From contig NZ_CP053085.1 in assembly GCF_013004105.1 (NCBI RefSeq), positions 3,782,001 through 3,846,000 on the forward strand: a stretch of DNA of 64,000 nt, written 5' to 3'. This document shows positions 1-8,374 of the stretch, piece by piece. The stretch is from Gemmatimonas groenlandica (GTDB taxonomy: Bacteria > Gemmatimonadota > Gemmatimonadetes > Gemmatimonadales > Gemmatimonadaceae). Every line of letters begins with the position of its first letter. Positions within the stretch are counted from its first letter, which is position 1. The position numbers were made by a program, and so were the translations under genes. The notes under the pieces were generated by a model. It searched no databases. It saw only the letters and a program-made list of their open reading frames with translations, and had not been told where the DNA came from.

Positions 1-1
1 A

Positions 2-1108
2 CAGTTGATGGCGGTGTTTCCCTCGTCGCTGTTTCTCACGCTGTTGGGGGTGACCCTGCTGTTCGGCGTGGCGCAGGCCAATGGCACGATGCAGGCCGTC
101 TCGCAGCACGGCGTACGGCTCCTCGGCGGGCGGTCCGCCCTGTTGCCCCCGTTCTTCTTCGTGCTGGCCTGCCTGATCTCCACCAGCGGACCGGGCGCCA
201 TCGCGACCACGGCACTCCTGGCCCCCTTGGCGATGGGCATCGCGCATCGGGCGAAGGCGCCGATGTTGCTGATGGCCCTGATGGTGGGGAACGGGGCGAA
301 CGCCGGCAACCTGTCGCCGATCAGCGCTATCGGTGCGCTGGTGCAGACCCTGATGGCGAAGGCCGGGCTGGGCGGCCATGCGACCGAGGTCCTGGTCATG
401 AACTTCGCGGCGCACGCGATCGTGGCGATCGCGGCGTGGGCGATGTTCGGCGGACCGGCGATGCTGAGCCACGGTCGCGTGGTGGTCGACGAGGAGCGCA
501 CCCCCTTCACGCGCGCTCACTGGACGACACTGGCCGTCGGCGTCCTCTGGGTGAGCAGCGTGCTGCTGTTCAAGTTCAACCCCGGGCTCACCGCCTTCGC
601 CGCGGCGGCGGTGCTGGTATTGATTGGTATCGGCGACGACAGCGCAATGCTGAAGCAAGTGCCTTGGCCGGTGATCGTGATGGTGTGCGGGGTGAGCGTG
701 CTGATCGGCGTGCTGGAGAAGACCGGGGGCATGGATCTCTTCACGACGCTCCTGTCGAAGCTGGCCACGCCCGGCTCGGTGAACGGGGTGATCGCCGGCG
801 TGACGGGCCTGATCTCGACCTATAGCTCCACCTCGGGCGTCGTGTATCCGGCGTTTCTCCCGGCGGTGCCGGGGCTGGTCGCCAAGCTCGGTGGCGGCCA
901 CCCGCTGCAGATCGCGATCAGCATCAACGTGGGTGCGGCGTTGGTCGACGTCTCACCGCTCTCGACGATCGGCGCCCTGTGCATCGCGGCTGTTCCGGCC
1001 GGTCACGACACGAAGCAGCTGTTCCGTCAGCTCCTGATGTGGGGCTTTGCCATGACGATCGTGGGTGCGCTCTTCTGTCAGTTCCTGGTGCCAGTATTCA
1101 TTCGCTGA
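2..1108 (+). CDS. MatC/SLC13-type dicarboxylate permease (5'-truncated)
   Basis: Integral membrane permease resembling the dicarboxylate carrier MatC N-terminal family and the wider citrate/ion-transporter superfamily. The reading frame is open at the left window edge, so the first residues are missing; about 367 codons are visible. Hydrophobic segments fill nearly the whole protein. The stretch around residues 95-110 (NGANAGNLSPISAIG) is the conserved polar re-entrant loop of the family, and a second, related loop near the C-terminus (VDVSPLSTIGAL) suggests the usual two-fold internal repeat. The substrate is probably malonate or a C4 dicarboxylate, which is an inference from family only. 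No transport partner gene lies next to it. The following WYL regulator starts 40 bp downstream on the same strand and might or might not be co-transcribed. Confidence 0.8.
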   Translation, partial: QLMAVFPSSLFLTLLGVTLLFGVAQANGTMQAVSQHGVRLLGGRSALLPPFFFVLACLISTSGPGAIATTALLAPLAMGIAHRAKAPMLLMALMVGNGANAGNLSPISAIGALVQTLMAKAGLGGHATEVLVMNFAAHAIVAIAAWAMFGGPAMLSHGRVVVDEERTPFTRAHWTTLAVGVLWVSSVLLFKFNPGLTAFAAAAVLVLIGIGDDSAMLKQVPWPVIVMVCGVSVLIGVLEKTGGMDLFTTLLSKLATPGSVNGVIAGVTGLISTYSSTSGVVYPAFLPAVPGLVAKLGGGHPLQIAISINVGAALVDVSPLSTIGALCIAAVPAGHDTKQLFRQLLMWGFAMTIVGALFCQFLVPVFIR

Positions 1109-1148
1109 CGATGTCCTGCTGTTCAACTGACCACTCGGAATTCATGGT

Positions 1149-2252
1149 ATGGCTGCTGCGGACAAGCTGACCCGCTGGTTCGATCTGATCGCGGCGCTCC
1201 TGCGGCGCCGGAACGGTGGGACGTTCGAGGAGTTTCGTTACGATGTGCCGGCCTACATCACCGCCGCGGTGAACGAGGCGAGCATCATGCGCACCTTCGA
1301 GCGTGACAAGGACGAACTCCGCGCCTTTGGTGTCGCGATCGAGACACTGCCCGACGGCGACGGCGGCGAGTCGCGCTACCGGCTCCGGCCCGATGAGTTC
1401 TATCTACCGTTGCTCGCGCTGTGTGAATCGCGCATCGTTTCCGCGCTCGAAGTGCGAACCATAGCGCGCCCGAAAGGCATCGGCTTCCAGACATTGCCGG
1501 TGCTCGCGATCACACCCGATGAATGTCTCACGCTGCGCCGCGCGGCTGGGCGTGTGCGCGCACTCGGCAATCCGACACTCGATGCCGATGCCGCCGGCGC
1601 GATCCGCAAGCTCGAACAGGACGTTGGACTGCTGCCGATCGGCGAGCCGATCGTCGCTGCGGTAAAGGTGCACGCGAGCACCTTCGAAGTGCTTGGCGCT
1701 GCCCTCTCGGCGCGACAGCGGGTGACGTTCAGCTACGCCAGCATGGGTCGCAATCAGCAGAGCATGCGCACGGTGGAACCGTACGGTCTCGTGTTCCTCA
1801 CGGGGCACTGGTATCTCGTCGCGCACGATCCGACACAGCAGGCGCTACGACAGTTCCGGGTGAGCCGCATCTCCAAGCCGAAGTACAACGCGCAGAAGAA
1901 GCAGCCGGATTACGTCATCCCCGCCACTTTCGATCTTGAGGCGCATGCGGCCTCGCGTCAGTCGTGGGAGCTCGGTGACGAGGAGGCGGTGTCGGTCGTG
2001 GTCGCCTTTCGCGGCGAGTCGGGGCAGGTGCAGCAGGGCATGCAGTTGGGAGAGGAGACGAGCACCCCGTCAGAGCGATGCTTTCGGGTGCGTCGGCGCG
2101 ATCCGTTCCTGCGTTGGCTGCTCACGTTTGGTGGTGATGCGTCGATCGTGTCGCCGGCCGAATGGCACGGCAGCTGGCGCACCTTGCTGCACGACACGTT
2201 GTCGGCCCATCGTGCGGCCCAGTCACTGGCGAACGCCGCGGAGGTCGCATGA
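1149..2252 (+). CDS. WYL-domain transcriptional regulator (PafB/C-like), first of a pair
   Basis: 367-residue regulator with an N-terminal winged-helix-like region (residues 1-85) and a WYL domain (about 170-250). The WYL core is visible as VEPYGLVFLTGHWYLVAHD followed by a conserved RxFRVSRI segment. WYL proteins bind nucleic-acid or nucleotide ligands and control DNA-damage or defence genes; PafBC of actinobacteria is the best-known tandem pair. The stop codon overlaps the ATG of the next WYL gene (ATGA), so the two are translated together and probably act as a heterodimer. No proteasome/Pup genes lie nearby, so a direct PafBC role is not shown. Start chosen at the ATG giving MAAADKLTRW, typical for the family. 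Confidence 0.88.
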   Translation: MAAADKLTRWFDLIAALLRRRNGGTFEEFRYDVPAYITAAVNEASIMRTFERDKDELRAFGVAIETLPDGDGGESRYRLRPDEFYLPLLALCESRIVSALEVRTIARPKGIGFQTLPVLAITPDECLTLRRAAGRVRALGNPTLDADAAGAIRKLEQDVGLLPIGEPIVAAVKVHASTFEVLGAALSARQRVTFSYASMGRNQQSMRTVEPYGLVFLTGHWYLVAHDPTQQALRQFRVSRISKPKYNAQKKQPDYVIPATFDLEAHAASRQSWELGDEEAVSVVVAFRGESGQVQQGMQLGEETSTPSERCFRVRRRDPFLRWLLTFGGDASIVSPAEWHGSWRTLLHDTLSAHRAAQSLANAAEVA

Positions 2253-3241
2253 CGCGCGCCGATGAACAGTTGCAACGCCTGTTGATTGCGTTTCCGACGA
2301 TGGCCGACGAACACAAGCTCACGTTCGACGAACTTGCGGCGCTCGTGGGTACCGACGCCAAAACGCTGCGCGCCGACTTCCACGCTCTCGACCGCGACGA
2401 TACCCCGGCCGGCTTTGTGGAGGGCGTACAACTGTTCGTTGGATCCAACAGCGTGTCGATGCGCTCGTCGCACTTCAAGCGTCCCATGCGGCTCACGCGG
2501 CCCGAGGTGGCGTCGCTCGAACTGGGGCTCGGCATGCTGGAGCAGGAGCTTCCGGTCGACGAGCGTCATCAGGTCACGAACGTCCGGGCGCGACTGCGCG
2601 AGATCGCCGTGCGACCGGTCGATACCGTGGTCGAGAAATGGAAGACCAGCGCGCCCGCCGATGCGGCCAGCACCCTCGCGGTTGAACCCGCGCGCGACGA
2701 CGAATGGGAAGCCGTGGTCGTGCTGCATCGCGCCATCGAACGTCACCATGTCGTGCAGCTCACGTATCAGCGGTCGAACGACACCGAATCGACCGTGCGT
2801 CGCGTGCGCCCGTACGCGATGGTTCGGGCCGACGCCAACATCTATCTCGTGGCGTTCTGCGAGCGCAATGACACGCTCCGGGTGTTCCGGCTCGATCGGG
2901 TGCGCGGGGCGGTGGAGACCAGCGATCCCTTCGAACTCCCCGCCGATTTCACGGTGGAATCGGTCTTGCAACAGGGCCATGTGTTCGTGCAGGACGCGCC
3001 GGCCGCCGAGTCGCTGGTGGTTCGGTATAGTCCGGCCGTGGCACGTTGGATCGCCGAGCGTGAGCGTGGCGAGTGGCACCCCGACGGGTCATTGCTGGTG
3101 CACTATCCGCTGGCGGATGAATCCTGGGCGATCCGCCACGTGTTGCAGTACGGCCCCGACGCGGTGATCCTCGCGCCGGAGCGGGTGCGACAGGCGATGG
3201 AGCTGGTGCTCCAGCGCGCGCTCGACGAGCTTCCCGCCTGA
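2249..3241 (+). CDS. WYL-domain transcriptional regulator, second of a pair
   Basis: 330-residue WYL protein starting at the ATG that overlaps the previous stop (ATGA). An in-frame ATG 87 bases upstream lies inside the previous gene and gives an Arg-rich, non-homologous extension, so it was rejected. N-terminal residues 1-60 form a helix-turn-helix (FDELAALVGTDAKTLRADF). The WYL domain at about 160-225 contains RRVRPYAMVRADANIYLVAF, in which the W-Y-L core is degenerate (I-Y-L). This is common in the second member of tandem WYL pairs. The C-terminal part resembles the WCX extension. It ends 9 bp from the convergent holin-like gene. Confidence 0.88.
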   Translation: MTRADEQLQRLLIAFPTMADEHKLTFDELAALVGTDAKTLRADFHALDRDDTPAGFVEGVQLFVGSNSVSMRSSHFKRPMRLTRPEVASLELGLGMLEQELPVDERHQVTNVRARLREIAVRPVDTVVEKWKTSAPADAASTLAVEPARDDEWEAVVVLHRAIERHHVVQLTYQRSNDTESTVRRVRPYAMVRADANIYLVAFCERNDTLRVFRLDRVRGAVETSDPFELPADFTVESVLQQGHVFVQDAPAAESLVVRYSPAVARWIAERERGEWHPDGSLLVHYPLADESWAIRHVLQYGPDAVILAPERVRQAMELVLQRALDELPA

Positions 3242-3250
3242 GCGGAGGGT

Positions 3251-3622
3251 TCAGTCGGCGTCGGCGTCGCTCGGGATCACGACCCAACTGAGGATGGTAC
3301 TGAGGATGCTCACCAACAACGCCCCGATGAACGCGGCCCAGAAGCCACTGATGTGGAACGAGACGCCAAGTCGCGTGGCAAGGGCGCTCGTGAGCAGCAG
3401 CATGGCGGCGTTCAGCACGAGGGTGAACAGGCCCAGCGTGATGATCTGGATCGGGAACGAGAAGAACGACAGCACCGGTCGCACCAACGTGTTCACGACG
3501 CCGAACACCAGTGCGAGTGCGACCAGTCCCTGCCAGCTTCCGGTATAGCTGATGCCATCGATGAAGCGAGCGGCGCACCACAGCGCGACCGCATTGATCA
3601 GGAGTCGCAGAATGAAGGTCAT
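3251..3622 (-). CDS. Phage-holin-superfamily-IV small membrane protein
   Basis: 123-residue protein with four predicted membrane helices, starting MTFILRLLINAVALW and ending in a short acidic tail. It matches the widespread 'phage holin family protein' (Mycobacterial 4-TMS holin superfamily IV, DUF360-like). In bacterial chromosomes this is a housekeeping membrane protein of unknown role, not evidence of a prophage: no other phage gene is present. Only 8 bp separate its start from the divergent PLD gene, so the promoters of each must lie partly inside the other's coding region. Confidence 0.85.
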   Translation of the reverse strand: MTFILRLLINAVALWCAARFIDGISYTGSWQGLVALALVFGVVNTLVRPVLSFFSFPIQIITLGLFTLVLNAAMLLLTSALATRLGVSFHISGFWAAFIGALLVSILSTILSWVVIPSDADAD

Positions 3623-3630
3623 GCTGAAAC

Positions 3631-5004
3631 ATGGCTGACCGACACTCGCCTCGGGAAGTGCGCACGTACCGCGCGTGGGGCGCCGCCCGGCGCTTCACCG
3701 AGGGCGTGCGCGACCCGGCGTTTCGCGAGCTCCTGCAGCTGATCGACGGCGGATCGCTGCATGGCTGTCCTCCCCTCGTGCTGCTTCCCGACGGCGCGCA
3801 GGCGTTCCAGCGGATGATCGCGAGCATGGACAGCGCGCAGGAGGAGGTCCTGCTCGAGACCTACATCATGCGTGATGACAAGCTCGGCGAGTCGGTGCAG
3901 CAGGCGCTGATTCGCGCGGCGGCGCGCGGCGTACGCACCTACGTGTTGGCCGATGCCGTGGGCTCGATGAATACCGGCGATCGATTCTGGGAAACCCTGA
4001 CCGAGCACGGGGTTGAAGTGCGACACTTTCATCGGGTGTGGCACCATCCCTTCGAGGCGCTACGACGGGATCATCGCAAGATCCTCGTGTGCGATCGCCG
4101 GATCGCGTTCACGGGGGGCATGAACATCGCCGAAGAGTACGGATCATCGATTCGCTCGAAGAGCAACGCGTGGCGAGACACGTTCGTCCAAGTTGAAGGC
4201 TCGGTGGCGCGTGAGCTGGCGGCGGTGTTCGCCGAAGGATGGGATCGCGCGAAGGGTCCTGACTTGCCCGGGCTCGAGTACGTGAGTTGGAGTGTGATCG
4301 ACGAGACGTCCACACGCGCTCCCGCTCACGTCGTGGGGCCGCGCAAGTTGCAGCGCGCCCTGCAGCAGAAGCTGCATCAGAAGCTCGGCGCGCAGCGAGA
4401 TAAACGACGGGGTCGGCGCGTACGCAGTGTCGCCGATCTCGCGGCGCCGGACGATCGCGCGGTGCTGGTCCTCGCGCCGCGACCCGGACGCGGACAACGT
4501 GAGATGCTCGGCGCGCTGGCGGCGATGATCGGCGGCGCACGCCAGCGACTCTGGATCACCACACCGTATTTTGCGCCGCCTACACGCGCACTGACGCTCT
4601 TGCTTGCGGCGGCACAACACGGTGTCGATGTGCGCCTGCTGCTACCCGGAGAGCACGCCGACGTGCCACTCATCCGGCACGCCGCACACGGCACGTATCA
4701 CAAGCTGTTGAAGGGCGGTGTGCGTGTGTTCGAGTATCAGCGCGCGACGTTGCATGCGAAGACGGTCGTGATCGACGGGCACGCCAGCTTGATTGGCTCG
4801 TCGAACCTCGATTTCCGTTCGTTCTGGCTGAACGCGGAGTGCAACGTTCTGGTGTTCGACGACGAGTGTGGCGCCGGCATGGAAGCGAGCTTTGAGGCCG
4901 ATCTAAAAGACAGTCACGAAGTCACGATGGAAGAATGGCGACAGCGCACGTGGTCTCACCGAGTGTTCGACCGCCTCGCTCGCGCGCTACGCTTGGCCCT
5001 TTAG
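3631..5004 (+). CDS. Phospholipase D-family protein, cardiolipin-synthase-like
   Basis: 457-residue protein with two PLD catalytic HKD motifs. The first is at H148-x-K150-x4-D155 (DHRKILVCD) followed by FTGGMN, and the second at H375-x-K377-x4-D382 (LHAKTVVID) followed by GSSNLDFRS. Spacing and the GG/GS-N signatures match bacterial cardiolipin synthases (ClsB-like), which join phosphatidylglycerol molecules or transfer phosphatidyl groups in the inner membrane. It lacks the N-terminal transmembrane pair of ClsA, which fits the ClsB type. An Arg/Lys-rich insert lies between the two halves at about 240-270. A non-synthase PLD activity cannot be excluded. Confidence 0.85.
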   Translation: MADRHSPREVRTYRAWGAARRFTEGVRDPAFRELLQLIDGGSLHGCPPLVLLPDGAQAFQRMIASMDSAQEEVLLETYIMRDDKLGESVQQALIRAAARGVRTYVLADAVGSMNTGDRFWETLTEHGVEVRHFHRVWHHPFEALRRDHRKILVCDRRIAFTGGMNIAEEYGSSIRSKSNAWRDTFVQVEGSVARELAAVFAEGWDRAKGPDLPGLEYVSWSVIDETSTRAPAHVVGPRKLQRALQQKLHQKLGAQRDKRRGRRVRSVADLAAPDDRAVLVLAPRPGRGQREMLGALAAMIGGARQRLWITTPYFAPPTRALTLLLAAAQHGVDVRLLLPGEHADVPLIRHAAHGTYHKLLKGGVRVFEYQRATLHAKTVVIDGHASLIGSSNLDFRSFWLNAECNVLVFDDECGAGMEASFEADLKDSHEVTMEEWRQRTWSHRVFDRLARALRLAL

Positions 5005-5142
5005 CGGCGCAGCCGAATGGATTGTACGGGATTCCCTGACGAGGACCACAGGACTCCCCGATAGAGCGCGTGTGTGGAAAGTGCGACCCTCTTCTGCAGG
5101 GCTACGCAACCCGCTGCCCGTCGCTCTACGAGGTTCCCGCCC

Positions 5143-6066
5143 ATGTTCGTTCGCGCTCATGATCCCGTCATGCACTCGGAGTATCTGCCGCCCGGCACCG
5201 ATGGACCCGTGCTCGTCGCGTGCGACGGTGCATCGGCTTCGAGTGAGGCCCTGTTCAACGCGGGTCGGTTGGCGATCCGGGCGCTCGGTGGTCCACTTCA
5301 GGTCCTCGGCGTCTGTGAGCCGACACCCGGCGTGGCCGCCGGGATGGACGTGTTGCTGGTGCCGGCGGAGCTTGACGAGGCGCGCCGCGCGTTAATGGTC
5401 GAAGACGTGCGTCGTGCGATCTCGATCTCGGCCGCCGGTGATCCGGCGTGGGACGTGGACGTGCAGCTGGGCTCTCCCGCACGACTGTTGGCGACGGAGG
5501 CATTCCGCCGCCATGCGTCGGTCATCGTGATGGGTATCGGCCGCCATAACCCGCTCGACCGATTGTTCGGCACGGAGACGACGCTCGCCACGCTCAGGGA
5601 ATCGCGCGTGCCGGTACTCGCCGTGTGCCCCAGCTTCCCGACGACCCCGACGCATGCGGTGGTCGGACTCGATTTCAGTGCGGCCAGCGTACAGTCAGCC
5701 CGTCTTGCCGCTCGCCTCCTGGCCCCCAACGGACGCCTCACGCTCGTACACGTACGTCCGCGCTTCGAACATCCGTCGGCAGATTGGCAGGCCTGGGACG
5801 CCGACTATGGCCGCACGCTGCCGCCCCTGTTCGATCAGGTCCGCACGCAGCTCGATCCGCCCGAAGGGGTGACCGTGGACACCGTCACCGTGCGCGGCGA
5901 TCCCGCGTCGTCCTTACTGTCGTTCGCGCAGCAGGCGCAGTGCGATCTCATCGCGGTCGGCACGCAGCGTCACAGCTTCCTCGAGCGCCTGATGGTGGGC
6001 TCGGTCGCAACGCGTGTGTTGCGCACGGCGCGTTGCGGTGTGCTCGCGGTGCCATCGGCCGCGTGA
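5143..6066 (+). CDS. Tandem universal stress protein (two UspA domains)
   Basis: About 307 residues with two UspA folds in a row. The first covers about 20-170, with an ATP-loop-like VIVMGIGRHNPLDRLFG. The second covers about 175-305, with DLIAVGTQRHSFLERLMVGS and the terminal VLRTARCGVLAVP. The G-x2-G-x9-G-(S/T) nucleotide-binding pattern is recognisable in the second domain and altered in the first. Start chosen at the ATG preceded by GAGG with suitable spacing; a GTG 69 bases upstream and an ATG 27 bases downstream are alternatives. Usp proteins act in the cytoplasm in stress survival; the ligand here is unknown. The gene is followed by an intergenic palindrome. Confidence 0.88.
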   Translation: MFVRAHDPVMHSEYLPPGTDGPVLVACDGASASSEALFNAGRLAIRALGGPLQVLGVCEPTPGVAAGMDVLLVPAELDEARRALMVEDVRRAISISAAGDPAWDVDVQLGSPARLLATEAFRRHASVIVMGIGRHNPLDRLFGTETTLATLRESRVPVLAVCPSFPTTPTHAVVGLDFSAASVQSARLAARLLAPNGRLTLVHVRPRFEHPSADWQAWDADYGRTLPPLFDQVRTQLDPPEGVTVDTVTVRGDPASSLLSFAQQAQCDLIAVGTQRHSFLERLMVGSVATRVLRTARCGVLAVPSAA

Positions 6067-6115
6067 TGGCCATCGGCGGCGTGATTTCAGCGACTCGGGG
6101 ATGCGGAAAACTGCG

Positions 6116-6311
6116 GTTCCTGCCTGACACGGATACGAACCGGTATGAACAGATAGAAACCGATCACCGTCGTTGTGCGACGAGATCGGAGGCTCAACGG
6201 CTGTTCAATTTAAGAATTGGACGACTCACGTCTCGCCGCGCCGGTGCGATTGCACAGGGCAAATCCATTTCTGTCCGTTGCTATCGGTTCGTATCCGTGT
6301 CAGGCAGGAAC
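6116..6311. repeat. Intergenic long inverted repeat, copy 1 of the 'GACACGGATACGAACC' family
   Basis: A 27-bp perfect inverted repeat: left arm 6116-6142 (begins GTTCCTGCCTGACACGG) and right arm 6285-6311. Similarity between the arms continues inwards for another 20 or so bases with mismatches. The centre (about 6207-6225) has a short palindrome containing GTTCAATT. A second copy of the same element lies at 53057-53295. It fills most of the 297-bp gap between the convergent usp and mlaD-like genes. No open reading frame of note is inside. Possible roles are a bidirectional terminator or a non-autonomous (MITE/REP-like) element. Confidence 0.85.
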
Positions 6312-6363
6312 AGTCTGTTTCTGTTGTTATCATCCGATTCGCGTTGCCGACGCTACACATGCG

Positions 6364-7377
6364 CTAGAACACCCGCACGTTGATGTAGCGCTTCGGGTTC
6401 TTCTTCACGTCGGCCACGAGCGCGCGCAATTCACGCACGAGCGAGTCGCTCTGCTGGTACAACGCCGGGTCGTTCACCATCAGTCCAAGCGTGCCGCGAC
6501 CCGAATTGACCTTGTTGAACACCGAATCGGCTTTGGCCACTGCACTGGCTAGACGGCCCTCCGTACGATCGAGTCCCTCGGCCACTTCGCGCAGGCGTGT
6601 GGTCGCCGCGAGCAGCTCCTTGGCCGCCGTCTGTGAGTTGTTGACGATGACCTGGAGTTCGCCACGGCTCGTCGCCGAGTCGACGCGTGACGAGAACGCG
6701 TTCAGGTTGGCCGCTGCGGCGTTGATGCTCTTGAGCCCGAGCTGCACGTCGCTGCTGATGTGATCGAGGTTCTTCGACTGCAGCTCCACCGTGGAGGCCA
6801 ACTGCGCCGAAAGCCGAGAGAAGTTGCGGATCGATTCACGCAGTTCGCGCGCGGCCTGCTCATCGAACGCCACCTGCACCCGGTCGGCGACCTTGGCCAC
6901 ATCACCGGCGATGCGACCGGCCACCGTGGTCAGTTGCGCGATGTCGGGAAGCACGGCCCCGGCCAGCGTGTCGCCGGAAGCGCGCGACTCATTGATGGCG
7001 GCACGCAGCTCACGGTCGGCTGGCAAGCCGGTCGCGTCGGTGATCGTGGCCTGCCATTCGCCGAACAGGCTGGCGGCCGCGAGTAGCACGACCGGATCGG
7101 ACGGCAGCGTGACACCACGATCGATGCCAAGCGTGAGCACCACCCATCCGCGCTCGCCGAGGGCGATCGATTCGATATGTCCGGAACGCACACCGCGAAT
7201 CACCACCGGGTTACCGAGCGCGACGCCACCCACGTCGCGCGTGCGCACCACGAGATGTCGGGTCTTGCCGCGAAGATCGGCCTGCTTGAGCCAGAGGACC
7301 GCGCCGATGACCACGATCGTCACCACCAGCACGGTGGCGCCGACCACGAAATCGCTGGCCCGTCGGGAGGTGGTCAT
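6364..7377 (-). CDS. MlaD-family (MCE-domain) lipid-transport substrate-binding protein
   Basis: 337 residues: one N-terminal membrane helix (about 11-31), an MCE domain (about 39-115, with GNPVVIRGVRSGHIESI), then a long helical, coiled-coil-like region to the C-terminus. MlaD/Mce proteins form hexameric rings in the periplasm that carry phospholipids between membranes for an MlaE/MlaF ABC transporter. The permease gene lies immediately upstream on the same strand with a 32-bp gap, so the two form an operon. The gene for the ATPase (MlaF-like) is not in this window. Confidence 0.88.
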   Translation of the reverse strand: MTTSRRASDFVVGATVLVVTIVVIGAVLWLKQADLRGKTRHLVVRTRDVGGVALGNPVVIRGVRSGHIESIALGERGWVVLTLGIDRGVTLPSDPVVLLAAASLFGEWQATITDATGLPADRELRAAINESRASGDTLAGAVLPDIAQLTTVAGRIAGDVAKVADRVQVAFDEQAARELRESIRNFSRLSAQLASTVELQSKNLDHISSDVQLGLKSINAAAANLNAFSSRVDSATSRGELQVIVNNSQTAAKELLAATTRLREVAEGLDRTEGRLASAVAKADSVFNKVNSGRGTLGLMVNDPALYQQSDSLVRELRALVADVKKNPKRYINVRVF

Positions 7378-7409
7378 AAGGCGTGTGGAAAGAGAAGCAC
7401 GTCCATGGG

Positions 7410-8213
7410 TTACCGAAGTGTACGGCCAGAGAGCCAGACCAGCGCCCAGAAAGCATCGAGTACGAGAATCATGACGGCGGAAATCACGACCGCGCGCGTG
7501 GCGCCGCGTCCCACGCCCTGTGCCCCGCCTTCCGTGTTCAACCCGGCGCGGCAGCCGATCAACGAGACCGCCGCACCGAAGCTCGCCGACTTCACGAGGC
7601 CATAGCGCACGTCGAAGTCGGTGAAGAAGATGCGCGCTCCCTTCAGGAACTGCGGTGTGGTGATATCGAGCAGCACCAACGACGCCACCCAGCCCGACAG
7701 CAGACCAACCAGCATCGCCACGGCCACCACGACAGGAAACATCAGCGTTGATGCGAGTACGCGCGGCACCACGAGATGACTCATCGGATCGAACGTGAGC
7801 GTTTCGAGTGCATCGATCTGTTCGGTCACGCGCATCGTGCCCAACTCGGCGGCGATATTCGCTCCAACGCGTCCGGCCAGCGCCAGACCCGTGAGCACCG
7901 GAGCGAGTTCGAGGGTGATGGTCTTCTGGACCAGCGTGCCCACAAAATACGGCGGCACGAGATCACCCACGGAGTAGCTCGCGAGCAGCGCCAGCACGAT
8001 GCCGGTGAACAGCGCAATGAAGATGCCGATCGGGAGTGACTCGACACCGAGTACGCGCGCGTGCGTGCTGAACTCGGGGATCCAGTCCTTCGTGTCACGC
8101 ATGGCCCGAAACGTCGCCGCGACGAATCGCGCGCCGGCACCGATCTGATCGAAGAACGATCGTGTGGTCCGGCCGACGGCGCTGATGCGCTGATGCAGCG
8201 AATTCACGGCCAC
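7410..8213 (-). CDS. MlaE-family ABC transporter permease
   Basis: 267-residue inner-membrane permease with five or six hydrophobic segments. The MlaE signature is clear: ELAPVLTGLALAGRVGANIA followed by AELGTMRVTEQIDALE. With the MlaD-like protein encoded next, it forms the membrane part of a lipid-asymmetry or lipid-import ABC system at the envelope. The usual ATPase partner is absent from both flanks (the neighbour is the divergent sahR-like gene), so it must be encoded elsewhere. Start is the ATG giving MAVNSLHQRI. Confidence 0.9.
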   Translation of the reverse strand: MAVNSLHQRISAVGRTTRSFFDQIGAGARFVAATFRAMRDTKDWIPEFSTHARVLGVESLPIGIFIALFTGIVLALLASYSVGDLVPPYFVGTLVQKTITLELAPVLTGLALAGRVGANIAAELGTMRVTEQIDALETLTFDPMSHLVVPRVLASTLMFPVVVAVAMLVGLLSGWVASLVLLDITTPQFLKGARIFFTDFDVRYGLVKSASFGAAVSLIGCRAGLNTEGGAQGVGRGATRAVVISAVMILVLDAFWALVWLSGRTLR

Positions 8214-8315
8214 CCGATGCAGATGCCGCCGAGAGAAAGATCAAGCATTAGTGGCAATGGTAGCACCGATCCCACCCCACGGGAGGGGCAAATCCCCGAG
8301 TTGACGGCATCCCGA

Positions 8316-8344
8316 TTGACGGAGTAGGACAAGGGTGCTATCCT
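8316..8344 (+). promoter_or_regulatory. Predicted sigma-70 promoter of the sahR-like/ahcY operon
   Basis: TTGACG at 8316-8321, a 17-bp spacer, then TATCCT at 8339-8344. Transcription would start near 8351, inside the direct-repeat operator described next. An additional TATATT (8363-8368) closer to the ATG lacks a matching -35 element. Confidence 0.5.
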
Positions 8345-8350
8345 TTCATC

Positions 8351-8366
8351 CGGATATACGGATATA
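8351..8366 (+). promoter_or_regulatory. Predicted operator of the SahR-like regulator (direct repeat CGGATATA)
   Basis: Two head-to-tail copies of CGGATATA at 8351-8358 and 8359-8366, extended on the left by ATC to give the small palindrome ATCCGGAT. The pair sits at the predicted transcription start and 8 bp before the ATG, where a bound repressor would block transcription. It is AT-rich compared with its surroundings. Assignment to the downstream regulator is inference from position. Confidence 0.45.
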
Positions 8367-8374
8367 TTAAAAAC

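Noticed and set aside
2249-3241. Pup-proteasome locus implied by the PafBC-like pair
   Set aside because: No Pup, PafA, Mpa or proteasome genes flank the WYL genes; tandem WYL regulators are widespread without them.
3251-3622. Prophage remnant suggested by the holin-family protein
   Set aside because: This holin superfamily IV protein is common in bacterial chromosomes, and no lysin, capsid, integrase or other phage gene is nearby.
8281-8374. S-adenosylhomocysteine riboswitch upstream of the sahR-like/ahcY operon
   Set aside because: The predicted leader is only about 24 bases, far too short for a riboswitch aptamer, and a protein regulator is encoded in the operon.
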